A DNA stretch of 64,000 nucleotides from Undaria pinnatifida (Eukaryota > Sar > Phaeophyceae > Laminariales > Alariaceae), in contig JABAKD010000029.1 in the NCBI GenBank assembly GCA_012845835.1, positions 12,175,892-12,239,891 on the forward strand, written 5' to 3'. The translations under genes and the position numbers were made by a program. Below the pieces are notes generated by a model. That model had not been told where the DNA came from. It did no database searches and saw only the letters and a list, made by a program, of their open reading frames with translations. Shown here in pieces: positions 12,757 through 22,432 of this stretch (its first letter is position 1; the number at the start of each line of letters is the position of its first letter).

Positions 12757-15208
12757 TTGCTGCTGTTGCTGCTGTTGCTGTTTTTGTTGATGTTGCTGTG
12801 GTCACGGTGTGGGTTTATTTTATAGAGCAGCTTGTCCTCGAAACTGGAACTCACTCGCGACGTGCGGGATACTCCCACGAAAGAGACCGCCAAGCCGGGA
12901 AAATCCGGTGCCGGTAGGATTTTACGGGAAAGGATGGCGTGTCACGTGGAAGGCATGCTTGCACATGGAACATGGGGTATCGAGCGGCAAGTATATGAAA
13001 ATGGCCATTTTTTTTTTTCTTAAATTGCTTTTTGTTCCACCACTGTTAACCCATGTGAACATTTGACACGAAAAAAAAAACATGAAAAAAAAATGGCCAC
13101 GCCGATTTGCTTAGGATGTTAGAAGGAGTTTCGCCTATAAATGGAACTCCCCGCCGCTCGGTTTTTGTTTATAACGGTTCGCGTGGAACATGGGTTGCAG
13201 CCGGCCGAGCCCTACCTGTTTGATCACTTCACCGGAACCCCGATTGGATACTGTGGCGTCGCTCTTGTGATCCAAGCGACCTTTTTTCGACACGCCACCC
13301 TCTCCACCCTTTCGTCGTGATTAGATGCGGAGGCAAACAGTTCGCGGCTAACCTGGTGTTCGTGCTCGCGGTACTCGGATGGTCAGGGATCTGCTCCACG
13401 CTCATGTGAGTTGCCAGAGGTGACGGGTGGGTACGCACACGTTAGGCAGATCCGTCAGATCACGATCTACCCCAGGTAGGTATCACGATTTGATCGTATA
13501 CATTCCACGATTAGGTGATGTACATTCCACGATTAGATCATGTACAGGTCACGCTTAGATCGTCTATTGTAGCTCGCGCTTAGATCATATGCATTCCGCG
13601 ATTAGGTCATGTACGTGCCACGATTAGATCATGTACATGCCATGATTAGATCCTGTACAACAGCTCACGCTTAGATCGTCTAAACATCTCACGTTAATCA
13701 TCATTTTTTTCTTGCCATCGTGAGTGACTGTCAGTGTTGACGGAGAAGCACGCACACATATTGGATAAGACCACGATCGAGATATATCTCAGATCATGTA
13801 CATCCCATCTACACCCCGAAGATTGTATCATGCGCATGCACGACACACGCTATGGCTTAGGTGCTTATTATTTTAGTTTTTTTCTTTGTGGGGCCTGGTA
13901 GTATATACGCCCCTCTGAGGCAACTACTTGTTTTGAGTAAACTGCAAGTTCAATGGCCTAGATATGCAAAAAACAAATTATTAAAAAAAAAAGTGACGAA
14001 AATGCCACGATTTGAGGTTAACGTACGCTAAGGTGCGTTAAGGTGGCCGGTCATGCAGAAACAGAAAAGCCTAAGAGGGGTTATGTACCTTGATAACCTC
14101 TATCCTAGCACGCCTCGCATCCCACGATTAAGGTAATGTACACCTCGCGATGCTGTATACCTGGTATGGCTCTTGTTCTTGTCGTTGCGAGTGAACGTCG
14201 GCGTTGACCCGAGAAGCGGGCACGTGTTGGATAGGCGACGATCTAGACAAATCTAAAGAGTGTTCGGTCAACGTAGATACTTGTAAATGCGTGTGTGTAG
14301 TCTTCACTCAATGAAACCGCTTCTTTCTACTTGTACCCAACGACATCCATCGGTACACCCCGTGTCCATGGGGATCACTCGAAAGAGCCAAAAAAGAAGG
14401 GGAAAAAAATATGTAGAACCCCAACCATTTAGTTCCCATGGCCTCGGTACGTATTTTTGAAGGCCATGCTGTGCGTCTGCTGTGTGTGTAATCTTCGCAC
14501 TAACCCGCTGTTTCTACCCAACGACATGAGTGCGCCCACAGAGTCCGTGCTGATTTCTTCATCCTTGAGAGATACAAATTATGTGCTCGCAGACCTCTGT
14601 GAGACGGAGTAAACCAAACAGTCGCATTTTATCAAGGAATGAAGCAAGTGAAGTGCCAGCCTACCGGGTACGAGAACACCACAAGAAAAAGCCAGAGCAT
14701 TCGACAGGCAGTTAGTTCCACGTAATGTAGATCCTACGTCTATGTCAGTGAAGAACTACGCAGGATCCGTGTGGCTCGGATCCCCCCCAGAAAACGTGCC
14801 GGCCGTGGCTGCTGTCGTTTTGGTGTGCTGGGTAGGTCCACCCCGGCAAACGTGTTTGCAGTCATGATGTCCTGTGTGCAGATCCAACCCATGAAACCGG
14901 TGCTCGTAGATCTTGCGGATCAGAAGTCTCGCACCCGGCAACGAACAGTAGCATCTGGGCCATGCAAGATCACTTGGACCAGGGACCTGTATGCCCTGAC
15001 ATGCATGCATAGATTATCAAAATGGGGATCTCATCTGTCTCTCCCCGCCCTTTCGCCCACGCGCCCTCCATGCTCTGCCGTTCACTATGTGTTTCTCTGT
15101 TGTGGCTTTTGAAGGTTCTTGTTTGCGAAGTACACCGTCGGTCTTCGGGTGACCAAGGAGGTCGAGTCCATGGGCATGGTAAGCGCAGGCGGCGTGCTTT
15201 TTCTTGAG

Positions 15209-15240
<32 letters not shown>

Positions 15241-16182
15241 TTGTTGTTACTGGCGTTGGCGTTGTTGGCGTTGGTGTTGGCGTCGGTGTTGTTGCTTTTT
15301 TCGCGGAAAGTTATGTATGGAGTTCCACTGGCTTAAATTAGAACCCTCCATAAACTACTTCGAACCAAAATGTTCCCAAAATTGGTTGTCCAGTTGTGGT
15401 GGCTTTATCATGCTACCAACGGCAGGCACGGATGGTATGGGTGAATCTCTTTCGGACTGCACCCATGTTTTTGTGAAAGCACTGCTATTAATAATACCTG
15501 AAATTACTACGGGATGATTTTGCGGCGTCACCATGCTGCTGTTGATTCCGTGGGGATTGACTGGGTAAGCGAGGGAGGCGTGCTTTGTAGTTTTTTTTTT
15601 TTGGAGTGAGGTAGTTGGCATCGGAAAGAGGCTCCTTTTTTTTTGCGGTTATTGAAGAAAGCCCGATCGTGTTTCGGGTGGGTAATCGCCTTTTTCGATC
15701 CACCTTTTGTCACTTGTTTGCTTTTGTGTAGCAGAAACTGATCGACCTTCTGCTTTTATGTCCTTCTGCCTGCCTGCCTGCCTGCCTCCCTGCCTGCCTG
15801 CCTGCCTGCCTGCCCTCCTGTCTCTCTTGTCTCTTTCTTACCTGTCTGCCTGTCTGTCTGCCTGTCTGTCTGCCTGTCTGTCTGCCTGTCTGTCTGCCTG
15901 CCTGCCGTGTCTGTCTGTCTTCCCGCCTGCCGCGTTCGTTTTGTCGCCTGACCGCTGCGATGACACTCTCGACCGTACTCTCTCTCTGCCCTTTCGCAAC
16001 TTGGGGATGATGAATGATGCCGTCCCATCGCACGACTCCACCGTCATGTAACCAACCCATCAATCAACCCATCAATCAACCCATCACCGGCATTATTAAA
16101 TCAACTCATCAATCGACAACCAACCCATCGATCAACCCATCAGGACGACTCGAAGCACGGCGGCATCGGCGCCCACGGGTGA
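2568..16182 (+). CDS. Ammonium transporter (AMT/MEP/Rh family), 5'-incomplete, at least 10 exons
   Basis: This gene encodes a plasma-membrane-type ammonium channel that takes up NH4+/NH3. Ten exons join in matching phase to give about 367 residues, against roughly 450-500 in the family, so the first one or two membrane helices are missing and probably lie left of the window. Family landmarks appear in order: [15 protein letters not shown], the Phe-gate region; [17 protein letters not shown], the recruitment-site Trp region; [10 protein letters not shown], with the structural Asp and first pore His; WMGWYGFN, the second Phe; [14 protein letters not shown]; and [11 protein letters not shown], the second pore His. 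The cytoplasmic tail reads EVESMGMDDSKHGG, as in other AMTs. Introns are 0.5-2.3 kb, all GT-AG. The end is ambiguous: either TGA at 16180-16182 or a further splice from 16178. The ATG at 2570 is internal by homology, not a start. Confidence 0.93.
2760..4952 (+). other. AMT intron A: degenerate repeats and C-tracts
   Basis: This is a 2.2 kb intron. GATCTGTAT-like degenerate units lie at about 3390-3600. A CAG/AAC-rich degenerate triplet region lies at about 3780-4340. Fragments of the AAGGCGGT inverted-repeat family lie at about 4540-4600. From 4728 the sequence GTACCA leads into long C-tracts that continue to about 4925, just before the exon B acceptor. A word at about 4463-4515, with ATGGTTGACGAATGCTGTG, recurs in altered form at about 62385-62440. 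No coding exon was recognised. Confidence 0.6.
4953..5085 (+). CDS. AMT exon B (helix 4 region)
   Basis: The acceptor is ATCCGACAG at 4952 and the donor is TTCAG|GTGTGT after 5085, phase 2. Joined to exon A in phase 1 it reads [18 protein letters not shown], then [17 protein letters not shown]. It carries the SGA(V)AER signature and the HW.W..GGW block corresponding to the ammonium recruitment-site tryptophan region. Confidence 0.93.
5086..5608 (+). other. AMT intron B with 30-base G run
   Basis: This is a 523-nt intron. Its only notable content is an uninterrupted run of about 30 G at 5338-5367 following a G-rich lead. The rest shows no recognisable repeat or coding sequence. Confidence 0.7.
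5609..5780 (+). CDS. AMT exon C (helix 5, first pore histidine)
   Basis: The acceptor is GAAACCAG at 5608 and the donor is TACCAG|GTGGGG after 5780, phase 0. The split Arg codon from exon B is completed, then the exon reads [19 protein letters not shown], followed by HMTGG and [19 protein letters not shown] is the strongest AMT family signature in the window. It contains the conserved Asp and the first of the twin pore histidines. Confidence 0.95.
5818..5985. mobile_element. Short MITE, GGCGGT inverted-repeat family, TA flanks
   Basis: This is a 168-bp element in AMT intron C. The left end begins CAGTAGGGTCC and the right end, read on the other strand, begins CAGTATGGGTCCCCC. Both ends are flanked by TA (5816-5817 and 5986-5987), as expected of a Tc1/mariner-type target duplication. 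The interior carries CCGCCTTATATCGGGATACC units shared with the larger elements at about 34.8 and 63.4 kb. No transposase is encoded, so it is non-autonomous. Confidence 0.75.
6332..6384 (+). CDS. AMT exon D (helix 6, gate phenylalanine)
   Basis: This 53-nt exon has acceptor ACGTGCAG at 6331 and donor TTAG|GTGAGC after 6384 (phase 2). It reads [17 protein letters not shown], matching the LGTFLLWFGWYGFN block that holds the second pore phenylalanine in this family. Confidence 0.93.
6385..8691 (+). repeat. AMT intron D with two tandem arrays
   Basis: This is a 2.3 kb intron. A degenerate array of 8-12 bp units of the form CGGTACAGCCAT lies at about 6418-6600. Degenerate CTGTGATTGG words lie at about 7270-7400. 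An array of roughly 20-30 bp units with the core CACTGGCACTATAGAGGGAC runs over about 7660-8020, preceded by TA and a CAGCATTGGAGGTCC terminus at 7547. A T run lies at about 8300-8322. No exon was recognised. Confidence 0.65.
7547..8030. repeat. Tandem array, core CACTGGCACTATAGAGGGAC
   Basis: About fifteen imperfect units of the core occur. The left boundary is TA then CAGCATTGGAGGTCCCTC, which resembles the terminus of the element at 56.29-56.61 kb (CAGTAGAGGTCCC on the reverse strand). The single-copy lead also holds GTGAAATCGCTTGACG, related to the GCGATTT words in the other elements. A matching right terminus is not evident, so this may be a one-ended or eroded inverted-repeat element whose interior expanded. 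Confidence 0.6.
8692..8823 (+). CDS. AMT exon E (helices 7 and 8 region)
   Basis: The acceptor is TCGATTAG at 8691 and the donor is GCCGG|GTAAGT after 8823 (phase 2). It reads [20 protein letters not shown], then [14 protein letters not shown]. The (C/N)NG.LGGL.AITAG block is diagnostic of AMT proteins. The loop between this and exon D is shorter than in many homologues. Confidence 0.93.
9405..9711. mobile_element. MITE, CAGTGGGTAC family, large copy with TA flanks
   Basis: The left end contains AGTGGGTACCATACCCCGAT, and the right end, read on the reverse strand, begins CAGCAGTGGGCCGTACCC. TA flanks both sides (9403-9404 and 9712-9713). Internal words TCAAATCGGCATGTCCCGCC and GGGCGCTTGTTTCGGC are shared with the clean 182-bp copy at 56.87 kb. 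It is about 125 bp longer than that copy because of an A/T and G-rich insertion around 9540-9640. Confidence 0.6.
10012..10200. mobile_element. MITE, CAGTGGGTAC family, diverged copy
   Basis: It begins CAGTGGGCACCCCGATTT and ends, on the reverse strand, with CAGTGAGTATTCCGATTTA. It shares the internal CTCGGCATGTCCCGCC word and GCGCTCTTAAATCGG. Its end repeats are more diverged than in the 56.87 kb copy, and no clean TA duplication is visible on the left. Confidence 0.6.
10759..10852 (+). CDS. AMT exon F (helix 9 region)
   Basis: The acceptor is ATGATAG at 10758 and the donor is CTGCAG|GTGAGG after 10852 (phase 0). With exon E it reads [20 protein letters not shown], then an amphipathic end ALLLKLQ. 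The family pattern ITAGC..V.P..A...GF is intact. Confidence 0.92.
11250..11395 (-). mobile_element. Truncated LINE 3' end, antisense to AMT
   Basis: About 145 bp matches the 3' terminus of the LINE at 28.14 kb. On the minus strand it carries the [23 protein letters not shown] coding segment, ends in GAGTACCCCTCCCC and runs into a C-tract. It is heavily 5'-truncated and non-coding. Confidence 0.75.
11695..12175 (+). repeat. Tandem array of about 115-bp units with telomere-like words
   Basis: About four to five diverged units recur, each with a TTCTCATCACTTGACGCCAA-like part, a CACTTAAAAACAGGG part and a GTTTGTTT part. The last unit contains AGTTAGGGTTAGGGCTTGGG, a short interstitial telomere-like motif. 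The adjoining unit has GGGTTCGGGTTCGGGTTTG in the same place, suggesting the telomere-like words arose by local repeat drift. Confidence 0.65.
12252..12397 (+). CDS. AMT exon G (helix 10, second pore histidine)
   Basis: The acceptor is GGTTGCAG at 12251 and the donor is TACGG|GTGAGA after 12397 (phase 2). It reads [20 protein letters not shown], then [15 protein letters not shown]...VH..CGAWG is the conserved block carrying the second twin histidine. The segment after it ([18 protein letters not shown]) corresponds to the extracellular loop before the last helix. Confidence 0.95.
12398..13324 (+). repeat. AMT intron G with GTT/GCT triplet tract
   Basis: A mixed tract of GTT, GTA, GCT and GGT triplets fills about 12417-12800. 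It gives long artificial open frames (poly-Leu, poly-Val, poly-Ala, poly-Asn/Ser, poly-Thr) on both strands. The remainder, to 13324, shows A-rich runs and no recognisable exon. Confidence 0.75.
13325..13405 (+). CDS. AMT exon H (last helix)
   Basis: This 81-nt exon has acceptor GTGATTAG at 13324 and donor CTCAT|GTGAGT after 13405 (phase 2). It reads [19 protein letters not shown], then SGICSTLM, a single hydrophobic helix matching the final AMT membrane span. Confidence 0.87.
13406..15114 (+). repeat. AMT intron H with 22-bp CACGATTAGATC array
   Basis: A degenerate array of about 22-bp units with core CACGATTAGATCATGTAC covers about 13480-13690. Stray units lie near 13790 and 14110. A duplicated segment (GTGAGTGACTGTCAGTGTTGA at about 13722 and GCGAGTGAACGTCGGCGTTGA at about 14188) follows each block. 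The rest of the 1.7 kb intron shows nothing recognisable. Confidence 0.6.
15115..15178 (+). CDS. AMT exon I (start of cytoplasmic tail)
   Basis: The acceptor is TTTTGAAG at 15114 and the donor is GGCATG|GTAAGC after 15178 (phase 0). It reads [20 protein letters not shown] then M, matching the LRVS.EEE..GMD motif that begins the AMT cytoplasmic tail. Confidence 0.9.
15179..16143 (+). repeat. AMT intron I with tetranucleotide tract
   Basis: TGT triplets occur at about 15209-15300. A TGCC/TGTC tetranucleotide tract runs over about 15764-15925, and TCAATCAACCCA 12-mers over about 16050-16140, right up to the exon J acceptor. No exon was recognised. Confidence 0.7.
16144..16182 (+). CDS. AMT exon J (tail, HGG motif), possibly terminal
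   Basis: The acceptor is CCCATCAG at 16143. The exon reads [11 protein letters not shown] then Gly. D...HGG corresponds to the conserved D..(E/H)HG of the AMT tail. Two endings fit. Reading on gives TGA at 16180-16182. Alternatively CACGG|GTGAGC at 16178 is a good donor matching those of other exons, which would mean a further exon that I could not find. Confidence 0.75.
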   Translation, partial: DDSKHGGIGAHG

Positions 16183-17429
16183 GCAATACGACGAGATGTT
16201 TCCCGGGTAAGGAATGCGCGCAGTATGAACGCAAGCAGCCGTCGCGCCCCTTTTTCGTACGGACCTGGTGTGACCATTCCTAGGACCGTTCCTCACAGTT
16301 CATGTACGAATGAAAAAAAAGTATTTTATACAAATATTACAACGACGTCAGCTGTGTGGAGAGTTCGACGAATTTAGGATCGATACTCATCTTCGCGAGA
16401 GGACAACACATAGTATTTGACAATAATTACGAGCAGCCGCACCAAGAAATGTGTCTTCAGGGTCGGAGCGCGAGGCAACGGCGAAGGAAGCGGGCCGCGC
16501 CTCTCGTTGTACGATGCTGTGCAGATCCCTGCACGGCAACTCATGACGGCAAACATACGTATCATTTTTTTATTTTTTTTTTAGATGGCCCAGATTAACG
16601 AGGATTATTATTATTATTATTTTTACTTTTCAGAATTGAAATGAATTTGCATCTGATCGGGTAAAAAAAAAAAATGAATCACCGAGCAGGCATTCTCAGG
16701 ATTATTCCGAAAAATCGACTTCAGCAAACAAGTTAAAAAACACGGGTTATTTGGCCGAATTTAGTCGATAATCGAAATTCAATTTGGGGAGTTTGTGCAC
16801 CTCTAGGCATGCACGTTCCATGTAACCGAAGCCGGCCACGCGAATTGGTGCCATGTCGTCGGCTGATGGAGAGGCGAGAAGCCACCATATGCGAGAGGTA
16901 GGACCACCGGAGCAGCCGCAGCGTGGCCTCCGAAGGCCCTTAGCACAGCGTAGACCGCATGGGACGCGTCGAAAACCATCGAGACCGCGGCAAACCCAGT
17001 TTTACGTCGCCCTGCACCTCGAATTTTTACACGACCAACTACCACATCACGACTTCGCTCAGAATTTCGACCGCTATATCCCCGTCGCTTCTGCCCGTGT
17101 GGGGCGGCGGGGCGGGGCCAGCCCATCCAAGAGACGCCTAGAGCCGTAGCCTCCTAGCCGCTGCCGGCCAAAACAATCTGCCGCTAGCCGCGGCGCTACG
17201 GGCAGGACGCGAGCCATCGCTCGCCTCGGTCGTTGCCCACGGGTGTTCGTTGACCTTTTTGCCGTGTTTTTCTTTAATTCTAGAATGCACTACGCCGTTC
17301 CTTGATGAGAAACAGAGTTTGTTGCTTTTTTCGTGTTTTTTTTTCACGGAATCCTAAAAATACAAATCGAATTTTGATTTTCCTTGCTCTCTTCGTTAAT
17401 CTGGGCCTTTGATGTATTCAATCAGCAAT

Positions 17430-17700
17430 GTAATGTGTGAATGTAGTCCACTCTTTTTTTTTTTTTTTTATTCTTTGTTTTAATCATATGATCCCTTTTA
17501 CGTACGAGTATTATCTTCGCACTTTTCTTTTCTCCTTCTCCCTCGCGACCGCTGTAGACGTAACTCAGGTCCGGGGTCACTACGTAGGCTCTTCTGCTCA
17601 CCCCTCCCCACCACTGTGTGAGCCTTCAGTTCTATCGTTGAGAAGTTGTTTTTAGATTTTTCCTCCCTCGTCGACTCGCACTCTAGTTCGTTTAACTCCC
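17430..17700 (+). repeat. Dispersed repeat, ACTCAGATCCGGGGTC family, copy 1
   Basis: A T/C-rich lead (CTTTTCTCCTTCTCCCTC) is followed by GACGTAACTCAGGTCCGGGG, then CCCTCCCCACCACTG and TCCCTCGTCGACTCGCA. The same order of blocks occurs in four other places in the window, in both orientations. It is non-coding, of unknown class. Confidence 0.65.
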
Positions 17701-18779
17701 CCGCTGCAGTTCCCACTTCTCGTGTGTGTGTGTTTTGTGCTGTCTGTTGTGTTGTCAGCAGACGCCGGTAGCGGTTCGAAACGTTTTTTTTTTCATGTGC
17801 CATTCCCCCCCCCCCCCCCCCCCCCCATTTTTTTTCTTTCTTTATAATATACTAGTAGTGCGTTGCTGTCTCAAAACCTTGAAAAGTATTTGCTCCCGAT
17901 CTAACTCGCCATTTATAGTGTTTATCCAGCGGATAAAAAAGTAAGAATAAATGTGTGTGTGTGTGTGTTTTTTTCTTTTTTTCTTGGACCACCAATCAGG
18001 GCCGCCGGCGGGACCGACAAAGGTGTGACGCCCAACGACAGAGTTCTTGCGGCATTCCCTTCGGGAGCCTCTGGAACTGCTGCGGAGCACAAGGCTGGCG
18101 TATAACGCTGCGGAATATCGCACCAAAACACCGGACGGGCCCGGGACCACAGCAGGTTGCGACAAAGGGCGTCCACTATTCGCCGACAGCGTTGTTTGCT
18201 TGTGTGCTGTAGCGGCGGCACGCTGGGTACGAGTGTAAATGTCGTAAGACAATCTTGTGTGGAATGCGCTCGACCTTGTGCCTCGGCCACTTTTGCTGCC
18301 ACGCTGCTGTTTCGTGCGGTGCGGCAGCTGTTGTCTCTGCGGCGTATGTTTCTGTGTTGATGCCTTCTTGGGAGCACCACTGTTCGGGGAGTAGACCGAT
18401 CGCCTCCGTCCCTCCTGCCCTCCAGTGTCCTCGTTTTCACTTGCTACATTAGTATTTATATGCCGTTTGTATTGCGCCTGAGATCCGGAGAGGCGTTATT
18501 TGGGTTGGGGAGGAAGTTTAGAAGGAAGGGGGGGGGGGGGGGGGGGTATAGTCGAACCGATGTCGGGGTGAACGTTGAACAGCAACAACAAAAACATCGG
18601 GAATTACAGCTATACCCTCCTAATAGTTTAAGCTTAGTTCAGTGGTGGTAGGCCGCAGCAGTAGGAAGACGGACACCTGCAGGCGCTGCCGGCGCCTATT
18701 GCCCGCCCAGCCCTCCCCGTCTCGAGGAATTACCAGAAATTACCAAGAAATTTCTCTTAGAAATTACGAAAAAGCTTTC

Positions 18780-19080
18780 TTTTTTTTTGTACTATCGAAG
18801 GATTTTCTTTCGCTGTACGAGCGTTGTCTTTGCATTGGAAAAGGAGGAGTGGTTCGGGGAAAATTCGAAAAACTTTGTTCAGCTGTACAAGGCGTTTTTT
18901 ATTTCGCTGGAAGAAGAAGAGTGGTTCGGGGAAATCGCGAACACTTTTTTTGTTACACCCAGCGTCCCAGCGTTTTCTTTTTGGTGAAGAGGAGTGTTTT
19001 GGCGAGGAATTCACGAAGAATTTTATTTTCGCTCCGTCGTGATTTCCTTCTATTATAGGAAGGAGCGGTTCGGGGCGGCA
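18780..19080 (+). repeat. Tandem array of about 85-bp units
   Basis: Four imperfect copies share a GGAGGAGTGGTTCGGGGAAA core followed by AAAACTTTGTTC- and TTTTCTTTCGCTG-like parts. The units stay open in more than one frame but contain no recognisable domain. Confidence 0.6.
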
Positions 19081-19739
19081 TCATGTACTCAATCAACCAA
19101 GTACGTGTCTGTCTTTTGCATTTTTTTGCATTTTCCGTATTCCCCCCCCCCTCCCCCTTTTTTCTATACCTCTGGTATCGTACGTGGTGGTTTTCCTATT
19201 GTAGCCGATTATTACGAGAACGGGGTGTGCTAGTATCAGGTATGTTCGTAGTGAGTAGAAAAATCCTGGCGGTCGTGGGCGTGAGCTTTGGAGTCAAAAG
19301 TGTTCGCGTGGCTACGTTGGGGGGTACACGGTTTTTTATCATACTTCGATTACTTTTACATCACATCGCTTCGTGTTGTATGATACGTGGTATCGTGTCA
19401 TACGATACATCCTATCGTATTGTAGGACACGTGATATCCTGTCGCATGTATGATATATCATATCCTATAGGTATGTGTTCTATTAGCATATCCTGTGGTA
19501 TGTGTGATGTATCATATACCCTATCGCATGTATGATGTATCATATCGTATCGAGATATCGTATCGTACCAAGCGTACTTGAACTTTGGCGCGTCACTGCT
19601 GCTGCTGCCGCTGCCGCTGCCGCTGTAAGTCTCCACACGTTACTGCTGCTACTGATCTCCCGTGGACCGGGTACAAGAAAAATGTCACTTCAACCAACAG
19701 GGCATTAATTAATGTATTGCCCTGTTGATGCTGGTCCGC

Positions 19740-20000
19740 TTTCAACGTATCAGGCGTTTTATTGTCTTGTACACTGAGAACAGTCCCTCGCCGGCAAACA
19801 TGCTAGGTGCGAGAAAAAAACGTGAGTGACCATTACTAACCGGACTTTGTGCTCTAGAAGGCAAAAAATGTGGGTCTGCTACTGACGTGCCAGGCGTTTT
19901 ATTTTTGTACCCTGATAATAGCCTCTCACCGGCAAACATACTACTATCAATAGTAGGAGACCGCGGTTTAGGTCGTTTGGCTGACCGCCCTACGACGCCT
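19740..20000 (+). repeat. Direct duplication of about 140-bp segments
   Basis: CAGGCGTTTTATTGTCTTGT at 19751 and CAGGCGTTTTATTTTTGTAC at 19891 each lead into CGCCGGCAAACAT-like or CACCGGCAAACAT-like text about 40 bp on. Confidence 0.6.
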
Positions 20001-20104
20001 TGCCTGGCCGCTACTCTAAAACTAGTATGTTGATAGGCCTTACAAGGCCTTGACGCGCCCAGTACGACAGGTCTGCAACACACTTTCGGCTGAATTTTGA
20101 AAGA

Positions 20105-20250
20105 AAGATTTTGATTGATCGAGAAACCGTGGATGGATGACGACTTATGACGTCAATCGTCTGCGACGGTTTTTTTTTTGTGGAAGATTTTGATTGATCG
20201 AGAAACCGTGGATGGATGACGACTCATGACGTCAATCATCTGCGACGGTA
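20105..20250 (+). repeat. Near-perfect 80-bp tandem duplication
   Basis: GATTTTGATTGATCGAGAAA starts at about 20107 and again at about 20187, followed each time by CCGTGGATGGATGACGACT and GACGTCAATC. Only a few differences separate the copies, so the duplication is recent compared with most repeats here. Confidence 0.8.
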
Positions 20251-21834
20251 CCAGTTTTTTTCCTTACTCATTTTTAACTGGGGTGGCATTTTTTGGGGGG
20301 GGGGGGAATTTTTTTTTTTTTTTTCTCCTCGGAAAAATATTACGGTAGGCTACCAGGCAGGGTACGTGCGATATACGGTCTGTTTTGGCGCGCTCGTTTC
20401 AATGCTTTGGCCATCGGTTTATTACGTGTTTCGGCTCTCGTTTTGGCAACAATGCTAGTGTAAGATGGCGGTGGTTTCAGGGGGGGGGGGGGGGGGGGGG
20501 GGGGGCGGGGGCGGGGGTTGCTGTATGTTTCATTAATTTGTGTGCTGCAACGCCCCTTGAAGGTAGCTGCACCCCACGCGTTTTGGCGAGGGTTATGTGT
20601 GACGCATGCTTCGGTAGAGGTACGTAGCAGTTATTCGGCCTTTTTGGCTTTTTTTTTTTTTTTGAATAAACCAAAATCGTTGGAAATAATGCAGATTTTT
20701 TTTTCTTCTAGCATGGTTCTTGTCGTTTTTTCAGTACCTAGGAGGCCGTGGGACGAGGGGATTTTTCATCATCCGGCAGCTGTTAGTTTTTAATTTTCTC
20801 CAAATCATTTTTTTTTTTTCTTCAAAACCCCCAAATAAATTGAGGAACCTTTTTAAAAAAGAAAAAATGCGGTGAATGGACCTCTATCTATCGCAAGCAC
20901 GCGACTTATAAAAGCCTCTTAAATGCGTACAACAAGCGAGTTTTTGTAGATCGCTGCAATACTTGTACGCGTATAGCATGTGGCGGTTTTTTTTTTTCGT
21001 GTGTGTGTGTGTGTGTGTTTTTTTTTACTGCTAGTGGTTCTAGTGGTAAGAGACCTGCATGAACATGTCGCGATTTTTTTTTTTGTTTCTTTTTGCAAGG
21101 GACGTGCGTGCGTCACTACGTGGCGTCGGCTGTTGTTGTTGTTTTTTTTTTTTTTTTCTTGTTGAGAGGCTGCTGCGTCAGTGTGCTTTTCGTGCTGTGC
21201 GTTTTGTCTTTCGCGACATGCGTCATTAATGGGCGGAGCCACGCTTATCAAACGTGCGCCACTTTTGATGTTGTATTTTTTTTAGATGACATTTTAGATT
21301 CCGTGTTGGATGTCGTGTTCGATGTCGTTTTCGATGTCTCATTTTCGATGTCATTTTCAGCACCTTTTTTTCTACATCATTTTTCGCTGTTTTTTTCTTC
21401 TTTTTCAGTTGTTTTTACTATCATCATTGTCCAGCTGTAGTGTAATGACACCTGCTGCTGTTTTGCCGGGTTTTTTTTTCTAGGTCGGTTGCTGTTTTTG
21501 TTGTTGTTGGTGGTGTTGTTGTTGGCAACATCATCATCAGCTCACTGTAGACTATACTTACACCTGCTGACTGCTGTGCTTTTCGTGTTGTTGCTGCCCT
21601 TCTTGGCACATACCAGGTATGTCATAGTAAAATAGACGACTGAAGACTGGAAGGGGAAAATTAAGGCTGTGCACGGACAGCACCGAAAGGACAAACAATC
21701 AATGAACTGGTTTTGTTGGAGGGATCGGTGTAACAACTGTCGCCTCAATCCTACCCGGTCGGGCACCACGGATCTTTTTTTTTGTTTCGTTTTCCGCATG
21801 CATGTATTTTTATAACTTTATTTATTCTAAATTC

Positions 21835-21930
21835 GTCAGCTACGAGTACCTCTGTGAGAACTCGATAAATAAATTTAGGGTCGATACTCATCTTTGCAAG
21901 CTGCGTGAGAACCCCGAGCGCTCGTTTTTT
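21835..21930 (+). repeat. SINE-body-like fragment
   Basis: It contains GTCAGCTACGAG, GAACTCGATAAATAAATTTA, GGTCGATACTCATCTTTGCA and GCTGCGTGAGAACCCCGAGC. Related fragments occur at about 11038, 16345, 22735 and 23604. The class is inferred from a shared CAGCTG word with the tRNA-derived SINE at 63.1 kb. Confidence 0.5.
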
Positions 21931-22246
21931 TACATGCGAAATGCCATATATATACGTACACATACTTCTACGGGCCCCGCCACATGCACTACGGTAACTG
22001 CTTCATGGTGGCCGGTGCTGCAATCGTGACTTTCAAGAAAGATCAATGTCCCTCCCGCCCGTCCCAATTTCCAAAATAAAAAAAAATGCGGGTTCAAACA
22101 GGATTAATACGGAAAAGAAAAAGCCTCATAGTACCACCAGGTAGGTGCAGGTTGAAAAACCTAAGAAAACGATACGAGCGAATCCAGCACATAACAGCAA
22201 AGCACACAACGGCAACAACAAAAATATCTTGTGTACTTTCCAGGCC

Positions 22247-22432
22247 TTTTTTCACGGGGCAAGATCCGATCCGCGGATCGGGTCAGGAGGTTGCCGAAAT
22301 CTCGCCGGTCGAGTCAGGAGATAACTCGAAATCATACGGATCAGCAGCGGTCGAGTCAGCCGTTTATCACAGCTCACGGGTCGGGACGGGTCATCCCGAC
22401 TCGCAAGTGGTGACCCGACCCGTGAAAAAAAA
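22247..22432. repeat. Inverted-repeat element of CGGGTCGGGTC family
   Basis: The ends are TTTTTTCACGGGGC and GACCCGTGAAAAAAA, forming a terminal inverted repeat about 186 bp apart. The interior is rich in GGTCGAGTCAG and GATCGGGTC words. A related, longer copy lies at about 34222-34425. Confidence 0.6.

Noticed and set aside
16800-17160. GC-rich patch with open frames on both strands as a gene
   Set aside because: No recognised domain, no clear splice sites, and both strands are equally open.
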